A stretch of 64,000 nucleotides of DNA, taken from NCBI RefSeq assembly GCF_009708175.1, contig NZ_WMBB01000003.1, positions 310,001-374,000 on the forward strand, written 5' to 3'. Every line of letters begins with the position of its first letter. Position 1 is the stretch's first letter. Below are positions 53,667-61,589 of the stretch, piece by piece. Under the pieces are notes generated by a model. That model worked only from the letters and a program-made list of their open reading frames with translations, was not told the origin of the DNA and made no database searches. The stretch comes from Nocardia aurantiaca (lineage in GTDB: Bacteria; Actinomycetota; Actinomycetes; Mycobacteriales; Mycobacteriaceae). The translations under genes were made by a program, and so were the position numbers.

Positions 53667-55415
53667 GTGACACCCGTGGACGCCATCGTGCTGGCCGGCG
53701 GAAAGGCCAGCCGGATGGGCGGGGTGGACAAACCGGCCATCGTGGTCGGCGGGCGGTCCATGCTGGACGCGGCGCTCGCGGCGGTGGCCGGGTGCGCGCG
53801 CATCGTGGTGGTGGGTCCGCATCGGCCCGAGTTGCCGCCGGAAGTCCTTCAGGCGCAGGAAATACCGGCCGGAGCCGGTCCGGTGGCGGCCATCGCCGCG
53901 GGCTCGGGCGCTCTGGCCGGGTGCGAATTCCCGGCCGGACTGATCGTGGTACTGGCCGCCGACCTGCCGTTCCTCACCGCGCGGGCCGTGGACGAACTGC
54001 TTTCCCATGCAAGGGAATCCGGCAGTGACGCGGTGTTCGCCGCCGATGCCTCGGGCCGCCCGCAGTATCTGGTCGGGGTGTGGCGCCGCGCCGCGCTGGC
54101 CGACGCGCTGAAAGGCCTGGACTCCCTGGTGAATCGGCCGATGAAGGCGTTGGTGCCGGTGGACACGGCGATGGTGGCGCTGCCAGGGGTGGACGACTGC
54201 GACACCGCCGAGGACGTCCGGCGGGCCCGGACCGGCGCGGCGCGCACCGCCGCGCCGCTGTGGCTGGACGAAGCGCGGGATGTGCTGCGCGGCAGTATCT
54301 CCCCGCTGCCGGTGCGCCGGGCGGTGCTGCGCTCGGCGCGCGGTGCGACGCTGGCCGCGCCCCTGCTCGCGGCGGACGCCCTGCCGCGGTTCGACGTCTC
54401 GGCCATGGACGGATACGCGGTCAGCGGTGACGGACCCTGGCGGCTGCGCCGCGATATCGGGTTCGCGGGCGGCGAGCGGCCGGTAGGTCTGCTGGACGGC
54501 GAGGCGGTGCGGATCGCCACGGGCGCGCACGTGCCCGATGGGACCAGCTCGGTGGTGCGCGACGAGTTCATCCGCATCGGCGATAACGGCACGTTGTACC
54601 GACTACCCGACACCCCGGTTCGCGAGGATGTGCGCCGCCGCGGCGAATACTGGCTCCCCGGTGCGGAAGTCGCCGCAGCGGGCATGCCGGTGACAGCGGC
54701 GCTGATCTCGGTGGCGGCCAGCGCGGAGGTCGCCGCGGCCGATGTGCGTGGCCCCGTACGGGCGCGAATCGTCATGACCGGCGACGAGATTCGCGGGGAC
54801 GGTCCACTGCACACCGGCCAGACCCGTGACTCGATCGGTCCCATCCTGCCCGATGTCCTGGCCTGGTACGGCGTGGCCACCGTCGACCGGGTGCACCTGC
54901 GCGATACCGCGAATGCCTTCGACCGGGTACTGGCCGCGGCCACTGACTGCGATCTGCTGCTGGTCGTCGGCGCGACCGGTGCGGGCGCGGCCGATCAGCT
55001 ACGCTCGTCCCTGGACCGCACCGACGCCACGATGCTGCTGCGCCGGCTGCGGCTGCGGCCGGGCGGATCCACCGTGGCCGCGCAATTGTCTTCCGGCACA
55101 GTCGTTCTGGGCCTGCCGGGAAATCCGTTCGCGGCGGTCGCCACGCTGCTGACGCTGATCGGCGCGACCGTCGAGGGCATGACCGGCGCGGTTCCGGCCC
55201 GTCCGATCATCGGCCCGCTGGTCAATGCCTCCGAACTGACCGCGCCGGTGGCCCGCATCGTCCCGGCCCGGGCGCTCCCGACGGGCGGCTTCGAGGGCGA
55301 TCTGCGGCTGCGCACGGCCCACCTGGCCGATCTGCTGCACCGGGAGGGCGTGGTGGTCGTCCCGGCCGATGCCGAGGACGGCGCGATGGCCGAATTCATC
55401 CCGCTGCGTGGGTGA
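53667..55415 (+). CDS. MobA-MoeA fusion, molybdenum cofactor maturation
   Basis: The 582-residue protein joins two Moco steps. Residues about 1-190 are MobA (molybdenum cofactor guanylyltransferase) with LAGGKASRMGGVDKP and AADLPFL. Residues about 195-582 are MoeA (molybdate insertion) with PRFDVSAMDGYA (Asp248), TGDEIRGDG and GLPGNPFA. The MoeA GGVSxG motif reads GATGAG at 435-440 and DSN is DSI, so the active site is diverged. GTG 53667 start. It could supply bis-MGD for NarG downstream. It is flanked on both sides by paralogous XRE regulators. Confidence 0.9.
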   Translation: MTPVDAIVLAGGKASRMGGVDKPAIVVGGRSMLDAALAAVAGCARIVVVGPHRPELPPEVLQAQEIPAGAGPVAAIAAGSGALAGCEFPAGLIVVLAADLPFLTARAVDELLSHARESGSDAVFAADASGRPQYLVGVWRRAALADALKGLDSLVNRPMKALVPVDTAMVALPGVDDCDTAEDVRRARTGAARTAAPLWLDEARDVLRGSISPLPVRRAVLRSARGATLAAPLLAADALPRFDVSAMDGYAVSGDGPWRLRRDIGFAGGERPVGLLDGEAVRIATGAHVPDGTSSVVRDEFIRIGDNGTLYRLPDTPVREDVRRRGEYWLPGAEVAAAGMPVTAALISVAASAEVAAADVRGPVRARIVMTGDEIRGDGPLHTGQTRDSIGPILPDVLAWYGVATVDRVHLRDTANAFDRVLAAATDCDLLLVVGATGAGAADQLRSSLDRTDATMLLRRLRLRPGGSTVAAQLSSGTVVLGLPGNPFAAVATLLTLIGATVEGMTGAVPARPIIGPLVNASELTAPVARIVPARALPTGGFEGDLRLRTAHLADLLHREGVVVVPADAEDGAMAEFIPLRG

Positions 55416-55461
55416 TTCGGTCCAGGACAGCGCCGCGACGACTACCGCATACCACACCGTC

Positions 55462-56244
55462 TCACACGGGCAATCCAAGAACTGTCAGCAATTGTCCGTG
55501 ATGGACGCCGCTGTCGAGCCAGCCGGTCTGGGCGACAACCTTACGCCGTGCGCCGGTCACCGGATTGCGCAGATGCAGGGTCCACACATGCGGCGCGAAT
55601 TCCACGCCGCCCTCGGACCATGCCTGTCGGAATTTCGGGAATTTCCCGAGTTCGCGGATGAGTTCGGTGAATCCGTCGGCATTGCCCGACCGTCCGATCA
55701 ATCCGCGCATCCAGTGCGCGATCCGGCGGGCATCGGAGTCCCAGTGGACTATGACGCGGGTCGCCAGTTCATTCCCGAAGAACCAGCGCAGCATATTGCC
55801 GTCGGCGGTCAGGCCCGGCAAGGCGGCGTCCCAACTGCCATTGCTGGCCAGCAGGTTGGCCCGGGCATCGAGCAGGCCGGCCATATTCGGGCTGTGCAGT
55901 TCCAGGGTCCGCTTCATCTCCGGGGTGACGGCGGCGCGCAGCTCCCGTGCGCTGGGAAGCCCGCCTGTGCCCAAGCCCGCCAGATCGCCCAGCTGGCGGC
56001 GGTCCTCGGTGGAGAGCGGGTGCAGCCGGTTCAGGTAGCGGGCGAGCGCCTCGACCACTTCACGAGTCGGGTTGCCGCGGTCGCCCTTCTCCAAATGCGC
56101 TATGTAACTGGCGCTTACACCCGCATTGAATGCCAGCCTTTCGCGGGAGACACCGCGATTGTCACGCAGGCGGCGGAGCAGGTTTCCGAACGTGGGTGCT
56201 TCGAGTTCCTGAAAATCCCGGCCGCATACCGCTCTCGCGCCCAC
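55462..56244 (-). CDS. XRE/MmyB-type regulator, paralogue 2
   Basis: The 260-residue paralogue of the gene at 52511-53323 has a nearly identical helix-turn-helix (RRLRDNRGVSRERLAFNAGV, SASYIAHLEKGDRGNP) and an MmyB-like C-terminal domain that is more diverged. The GTG start has GAGGAGG eight bases upstream. It is convergent with mobA-moeA and ends 46 bases after it. The ligand is unknown. Confidence 0.88.
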   Translation of the reverse strand: MGARAVCGRDFQELEAPTFGNLLRRLRDNRGVSRERLAFNAGVSASYIAHLEKGDRGNPTREVVEALARYLNRLHPLSTEDRRQLGDLAGLGTGGLPSARELRAAVTPEMKRTLELHSPNMAGLLDARANLLASNGSWDAALPGLTADGNMLRWFFGNELATRVIVHWDSDARRIAHWMRGLIGRSGNADGFTELIRELGKFPKFRQAWSEGGVEFAPHVWTLHLRNPVTGARRKVVAQTGWLDSGVHHGQLLTVLGLPV

Positions 56245-57002
56245 CTGGTGTCCTCCTCACGGAACCCCAGCGGCCCAACTCGCCTCCCCGTGGAGGCACC
56301 GCCGAGATCTCCTTCGGGAGGGATACTTACACAGACTTCGATACGAACCGCTCAGCGCGGCGAATCCAATCAGTATCACCGGATGCTCCTATCGGTATGA
56401 GTTCCGGTGTGTCCGTGGCTGGCGGCGTGGAGGGGTGCTCTCCAAACTACTCTCATGCACCCAATGCCAGGGCCGGTTGTCGTCGCGGCCCGCGGGCCGG
56501 ATCGGGGCGGGCACTGAGTCGAGCAGGCGACGGGTGCAATCCTAGCGCTTGGTGCTGAAAAGCTCTCGTACGGTCGGGTTTCGACGATTTCATTTGCCCG
56601 CGTAGCCAATGCCCGGTCGGCGATCGCGGCGGTGGGCGTGTCTTCCTGGAGCGTTTGTTTGCCTCGATGCGCGACGTTCCTGGGATCTTCGCGAGCGCCG
56701 AGGGGTCTTGCGGTATTCCGGGTTCTCCGGTCGGATGCCTACCTGCTTGGGGTCGTTGGGCTGTCGGAAGAGGCTCGGCGAGCGCTGGATTCGGAAACCG
56801 GGGTGATTGCGGAGTAGCGAGGTCAAGAAGGAGAGACAAAGGACCAAAGACAAAAGACGCCAGGAGGAGGGAGGGGGCGGGTTCGGGAGGCCGAAGCTCG
56901 CCTACCAGCCCACACGCCTTTGAAGCCGTGAGCCGGGGTCGCTGCCGGGGGTGATTCTCATATCCCGATGCTGGGGTGGCTGTACGAAGGCGGCTGACTC
57001 TC
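56245..57002. other. Gap without intact genes, with a purine-rich tract
   Basis: This is the first part of a 1.5-kb gap between XRE-2 and narG. Open frames are Arg/Pro-rich and non-coding in appearance. A purine-rich tract on the plus strand lies at about 56815-56885 (repeated GGAGAGAC, AAAGAC, GGAGGAGGGAGG words). The gap is unusual in such a gene-dense region and looks like eroded or foreign DNA. Confidence 0.5.
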
Positions 57003-57131
57003 GGAGAGAACACTGACCGGCAGCCGGCTCCCCGGCAGAGCACTCACCGACAGCCGGGTCGCGGACAGAACACTCACCGACAGCAGGGTCCCGGCAGAGC
57101 GCTCGCCGACAGCCAGCTCCCGAACAGAACT
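57003..57131. repeat. Minisatellite of about 30-bp units
   Basis: Four imperfect units of 29-31 bp (57003-57033, 57034-57062, 57063-57092, 57093-57121) and a partial fifth share the words CAGA[A/G]CACTCACCGACAGC and GG[G/C]TCCC. On the minus strand the units translate to a near 10-residue repeat (DPAVGECSVR). Whether it is coding is unknown. Confidence 0.75.
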
Positions 57132-57356
57132 GCGATCGGCGGCGGGTCCCGGCCTGGGCGGACGGGGTGGTGCCGGTGGCGGTCGGCGGTGGTACAGCGG
57201 TGGATTTCAACAGGGACCAAGCAAGGGCGGGGGATTCGGGCCCGCTCCTACGGCATAAGGGGGCAGCTGGGACCCGCAGGCACCCATCCCACCCATGCCG
57301 CCCACGCAGGCGCAGTTCCCGCACTCATTCGATCCGCAGTACGCCCCAACCGATAT

Positions 57357-57440
57357 GGCGCGTGCGGCGATGACGTTCGCGGGGACGCGGATGTGGGCGC
57401 CGCCGTTGGCGGCTTCGATGACGCCGTCGAACCGCTGCAT
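57357..57440 (-). pseudogene. Short coding remnant, resembling a DUF1905-like start
   Basis: Twenty-eight codons starting MQRFDGVIEAANGGAHIRVP have strong third-position G/C bias. They look like the first beta strands of a DUF1905/YdeI-type protein. Bias and sense are lost after about 57357 and no ribosome site is seen. This is a guess at family level. Confidence 0.35.
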
Positions 57441-57659
57441 GCGTGCATGCCCCATAGCGATCGTTCAGCAATCCGAAGGTGTGTTAACAAATATTAAGTA
57501 ACCGAGAACCGACCGTTTCCGAAGCTTCACCGTCTTGCTCCGAAACACCCTTCCGGGAACATGTTTCACCGCTCAGTAAGGAGTTTTCCCAGGTCGCGTC
57601 CGGAAGGTGTGACCTCGGCCGCTACCCCGCAGTGACCGGAACATTGCGGCGATCTCACA

Positions 57660-57726
57660 GCTCACAATCTCGTCCCGAGCACTGTGAGCAAATCGTTTTG
57701 ATGCCTCCCCCCGGCGTCCCTACAGT
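57660..57726 (+). promoter_or_regulatory. narG promoter with upstream inverted repeat
   Basis: -35 TTGATG (57698-57703), 17-base spacer, -10 TACAGT (57721-57726), predicted start about 57733, giving a leader of about 33 bases. An inverted repeat, GCTCACA-N16-TGTGAGC (57660-57689), is centred near -58, a usual activator position, and encloses CTCG-TCC-CGAG. The regulator cannot be named. A further AT-rich patch lies at 57478-57502. Confidence 0.65.
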
Positions 57727-57765
57727 CGAGCCAGCAGCCCGGTTATCCAGCTCGAAGGGGGCGTC

Positions 57766-60700
57766 ATGGCTATTTCGCAGAACGGACACTCGTCCGCCGA
57801 TGCGCTGCTTCGACTGGGGAAGTACTTCAATCGCGGCGAGGTGTCCGGGGACCTGCGTACCCTGCACAAGGTGGGCGGGCGCGAGGCCGATGAGTTCTAC
57901 CGGGAGCGCTGGTCGCACGACAAGGTGGTGCGCTCCACCCACGGTGTGAACTGCACCGGCTCGTGCTCGTGGAAGATCTACGTCTCCGACGGTGTGATCA
58001 CCTGGGAGTCCCAGCAGACCGACTACCCGTCCGTGGGCGCGGACAAGCCCGAGTACGAACCGCGCGGCTGCCCGCGTGGCGCGTCGTTCTCCTGGTATAC
58101 CTACTCCCCCGCGCGCATCCGCTACCCGTACGTGCGCGGCACGCTGCTGGAGCTGTACCGCGAGGCCAAGACCCGGCTCAAGGATCCGGTGCTGGCGTGG
58201 GAATCCATCGTCGAGGACGCGGACAAGGCCACCGCGTACAAGTCCGCGCGCGGCAAGGGTGGGTTCGTGCGCGCCGAATGGTGGGAAGCCGCCGAAATCG
58301 CCGCCGCCGCACACGTTTACACGATCAAGCGCTATGGGCCGGACCGTGTCGCGGGATTCTCGCCGATTCCTGCGATGTCGATGGTCTCCCATGCCGTCGG
58401 CGCCCGATTCATCTCGTTGATCGGCGGGTCGATGCTCTCGTTCTACGACTGGTACGCCGACCTGCCGGTGGCCTCGCCGCAGGTGTTCGGCGACCAGACC
58501 GACGTGCCCGAGTCCGCGGACTGGTTCGACGCCGGGTATCTGATCATGTGGGGTTCCAACGTCCCGGTCACCCGCACCCCGGACGCCCACTACATGACCG
58601 AGGCCCGCTACCGCGGCCAGAAGGTCGTGGTCGTCTCCCCCGACTACGCCGACAACACCAAGTTCGCCGACGAATGGGTGCCCGCACGCCCGGGCACCGA
58701 TGCCGCCCTGGCCATGGCGATGGGCCACGTAGTGCTGCGAGAGTTCTTCGTGGACAAGCAGACTCCGTACTTCACCGACTACGTCAAGCGCTACACCGAC
58801 CTGCCGTATCTGGTCGTGCTGGACGAGCACGAGGGCGGCTGGTCCACCGAGGGAGACTACAGCGGCCGCACCTTCACCCCCGGTAAGTTCCTCACCGCCG
58901 CCGACCTCGGCCACACCGGCGAGGGCGTAGAGCACCAGACGGTGCTGCTGGACGCGGACGGCGTTCCGCGGGTGCCCAATGGGTCCCTCGGTCACCGCTT
59001 CACCGAGGCGGGCAAGGGACGCTGGAACCTGGATCTGGGGGACACCGATCCCCTGCTGACTCTGCACGAGCGCACCGATGATGTTGCGGCCGTGCAGTTC
59101 CCCCGCTTCGACGGCGGCGGGCGCGATGGCGCCACAGCGGATGTCCTCACCCGCGGCGTGCCGACCACCGTGGTGGCGGGGCGACGGGTGACGACGGTGT
59201 TCGACCTGCTGCTGGCGCAGTACGGCGTGGCCCGGTCCGGGCTGCCCGGCGACTGGCCGACCGGCTACGACGATGCGACCCGGCCATACACGCCCGCCTG
59301 GCAGGAATCGATCACCGGCGTCCCCGCCCACCAGGCCGAACGCCTCGGCCGCGAATTCGCCGACAACGCCGAACGATCCAGGGGCCGGTCCATGATCCTC
59401 ATGGGCGCGGGCACCAACCACTGGTTCCACTCCGACCAGATCTACCGCTCCTTCTTCACCCTCACCCTGCTCACCGGCTGCCAGGGCGTCAACGGCGGCG
59501 GCTGGGCGCATTACGTCGGCCAGGAGAAGTGCCGTCCCGTGACCGGCTGGGCCACATTGGCTTTCGCCTCGGACTGGCAACGCCCGCCGCGCCAGATGCA
59601 GGGCACCGTGTTCTGGTACCTGGCCAACGACCAGTGGCGCTACGACCCGTTCACCAGCGAGTCGTTCGCCTCCCCCCTGAGCAAGGGGGCGTTCGCCGGG
59701 CGCACGGCGGCCGACAACATCGCGCTCGCCTCGCGTCTGGGCTGGATGCCCTCCTACCCGACGCTCAACCGCAACCCCCTCGACCTCGTCGACGAGGCGG
59801 AGACCGCGGGCAAGACCCCGGCGGATTACGTTGTGGACGGCCTGAAGTCGGGCCGGCTGCGCTTCGCCTGCGAGGACCCCGACGCGCCCGAGAACTTCCC
59901 GCGCGTACTCACCGTTTGGCGCGCCAACCTGCTCGGCTCCTCCGGCAAGGGCAACGAGTACTTCCACAAGCATCTGCTCGGCGCGGACTCCAACCTGCAG
60001 ACCACCGAGACCACCGGCGTACGCCCGCAAGAACTGCAATGGCGCGAGCAGGCCGCCACCGGCAAGGTGGACCTGCTGATGTCGCTGGACTTCCGCATGA
60101 CCTCCACGACCCTGTTCTCCGACATCGTCTTCCCCGCCGCCACCTGGTACGAGAAGCACGACCTGTCCTCCACCGACATGCACCCCTTCGTGCACGCCTT
60201 CTCCCCGGCCATCTCCCCACCCTGGGAGGCCAAGACCGACTTCGAGGCGTTCCACCGCATCGCCCGCGGGTTCTCCTGGCTGGCGGAGAAGCACCTGGGC
60301 GTGCGCCAGGACCTGGTCGCGGTGCCCCTGCAGCACGACACCGCCGACGCGCTGGCGCAGGCCGGCGGGCGGGTACTGGACTGGAAGCACGGCGAATGCG
60401 AGCCCGTACCGGGTGTCACCATGCCGAAACTCGTTGTCGTCGAACGCGACTACCCGAAGGTCGCGGAGAAGATGGCCGCGCTCGGACCGCTGGTCGAGAC
60501 ACTGGGACTCACCACCAAGGGTGTCACCACACTGCCCGATGTCGAGGTAGATTACCTGCGCGGCGTCAACGGCACTGTGGTTTCCGGTGTCGCGCAAGGC
60601 CGTCCGTCCTTGGCCAAGGACATCCACGCGGCCGAGGCGATCCTGGCACTGTCCGGTACCACCAACGGCCGGCTCGCGGTGGAAGGGTTCCATGCGCTGG

Positions 60701-61527
60701 AACGGCGCACCGGAACCGAGCTGGCCGACCTGGCCGCCGAACACGAGGGAAAGCGAATCACCTTCGCCGACACGCAGGCCCGGCCCGTTCCGGTGATCAC
60801 CTCACCGGAATGGTCCGGGAGCGAGACGGGCGGGCGCCGCTATTCGCCGTTCACCATCAATGTGGAGCGCTCCAAGCCCTGGCACACCCTGACCGGACGG
60901 CAGCACTTCTACCTCGACCATGACTGGATGATCGAACTCGGTGAGCAGCTGCCCATCTACCGGCCGCCGCTGGACATGACAGCGCTGTTCTCCGAGCCGG
61001 GCATCGGCGACGTGTCCGACCACGGGGTGACCGTGCGGTACCTGACCCCGCACTCGAAATGGTCGATCCACTCCGCCTACCAGGACAACCTGCACATGCT
61101 CACGCTCTCACGCGGCGGGCAGGCGATCTGGATGTCGGAGAAGGACGCCGCGAAAATCGGTGTGGCCGATAATGATTGGATCGAGGCCATCAACCGCAAC
61201 GGCGTCGTCGTGGCGCGCGCGATCGTCTCGCACCGCATGCCCGAGGGCACGGTCTTCATGTACCACGCCCAGGACCGCACGGTGAACGTGCCCCGCGTCG
61301 AAGGCACCGCGAAGGTCAACGGGGCCGCGACGGATGGCTCCGACTTCGTCGGCAAGGGCAAACGCGGCGGCATCCACAACGCCCTGACCCGGATCATGAT
61401 CAAGCCCTCGCATCTCATCGGCGGTTACGCGCAACAGTCGTTCGCGCTGAACTACCACGGCCCCACCGGAAATCAGCGCGACGAGGTCACCACGATCCGC
61501 AAACGCGACCAAGAGGTGGAGTACTGA
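57766..61527 (+). CDS. narG: Respiratory nitrate reductase alpha subunit NarG
   Basis: The 1253-residue catalytic subunit reduces nitrate to nitrite at a Mo-bisMGD centre on the cytoplasmic side. The FS0 cluster ligands are STHGVNCTGSC (His59, Cys63, Cys67) and RGCPRG (Cys102). The molybdenum-ligand Asp228 lies in SFYDWYADLP, followed by SPQVFGDQTDVPES. Length matches the family. ATG 57766 has GAAGGGGG upstream. The gene ends in DQEVEY and a stop, followed one base later by a 19-codon ORF ending in the same residues, then narH. Confidence 0.98.
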   Translation: MAISQNGHSSADALLRLGKYFNRGEVSGDLRTLHKVGGREADEFYRERWSHDKVVRSTHGVNCTGSCSWKIYVSDGVITWESQQTDYPSVGADKPEYEPRGCPRGASFSWYTYSPARIRYPYVRGTLLELYREAKTRLKDPVLAWESIVEDADKATAYKSARGKGGFVRAEWWEAAEIAAAAHVYTIKRYGPDRVAGFSPIPAMSMVSHAVGARFISLIGGSMLSFYDWYADLPVASPQVFGDQTDVPESADWFDAGYLIMWGSNVPVTRTPDAHYMTEARYRGQKVVVVSPDYADNTKFADEWVPARPGTDAALAMAMGHVVLREFFVDKQTPYFTDYVKRYTDLPYLVVLDEHEGGWSTEGDYSGRTFTPGKFLTAADLGHTGEGVEHQTVLLDADGVPRVPNGSLGHRFTEAGKGRWNLDLGDTDPLLTLHERTDDVAAVQFPRFDGGGRDGATADVLTRGVPTTVVAGRRVTTVFDLLLAQYGVARSGLPGDWPTGYDDATRPYTPAWQESITGVPAHQAERLGREFADNAERSRGRSMILMGAGTNHWFHSDQIYRSFFTLTLLTGCQGVNGGGWAHYVGQEKCRPVTGWATLAFASDWQRPPRQMQGTVFWYLANDQWRYDPFTSESFASPLSKGAFAGRTAADNIALASRLGWMPSYPTLNRNPLDLVDEAETAGKTPADYVVDGLKSGRLRFACEDPDAPENFPRVLTVWRANLLGSSGKGNEYFHKHLLGADSNLQTTETTGVRPQELQWREQAATGKVDLLMSLDFRMTSTTLFSDIVFPAATWYEKHDLSSTDMHPFVHAFSPAISPPWEAKTDFEAFHRIARGFSWLAEKHLGVRQDLVAVPLQHDTADALAQAGGRVLDWKHGECEPVPGVTMPKLVVVERDYPKVAEKMAALGPLVETLGLTTKGVTTLPDVEVDYLRGVNGTVVSGVAQGRPSLAKDIHAAEAILALSGTTNGRLAVEGFHALERRTGTELADLAAEHEGKRITFADTQARPVPVITSPEWSGSETGGRRYSPFTINVERSKPWHTLTGRQHFYLDHDWMIELGEQLPIYRPPLDMTALFSEPGIGDVSDHGVTVRYLTPHSKWSIHSAYQDNLHMLTLSRGGQAIWMSEKDAAKIGVADNDWIEAINRNGVVVARAIVSHRMPEGTVFMYHAQDRTVNVPRVEGTAKVNGAATDGSDFVGKGKRGGIHNALTRIMIKPSHLIGGYAQQSFALNYHGPTGNQRDEVTTIRKRDQEVEY

Positions 61528-61528
61528 C

Positions 61529-61588
61529 ATGACTCCGACGAGGCCACCACACGGCATCCGATTGCGCTCGCAGGAAGTGGAGTACTGA
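61529..61588 (+). CDS. 19-codon ORF from a duplicated narG/narH junction
   Basis: The mini-ORF reads MTPTRPPHGIRLRSQEVEY. Its last five codons and stop (GTGGAGTACTGA at 61577-61588) repeat the narG 3' end (61516-61527) exactly 61 bases later. Like narG it stops one base before the next ATG (TGA-N-ATG at both junctions). It probably keeps narG-narH translation coupled rather than making a useful peptide. Confidence 0.55.
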   Translation: MTPTRPPHGIRLRSQEVEY

Positions 61589-61589
61589 T

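Noticed and set aside
56453..57043. 196-codon minus-strand frame in the nar gap
   Set aside because: Pro/Arg-rich, no domain, no ribosome site, and third-position bias absent.
57001..57131. CRISPR array
   Set aside because: The repeats are tandem without spacers and are imperfect; no cas genes occur.
57655..60744. 1029-codon minus-strand frame opposite narG
   Set aside because: Antisense shadow of narG with Gly/Val/Arg-rich composition; no start context or domain.
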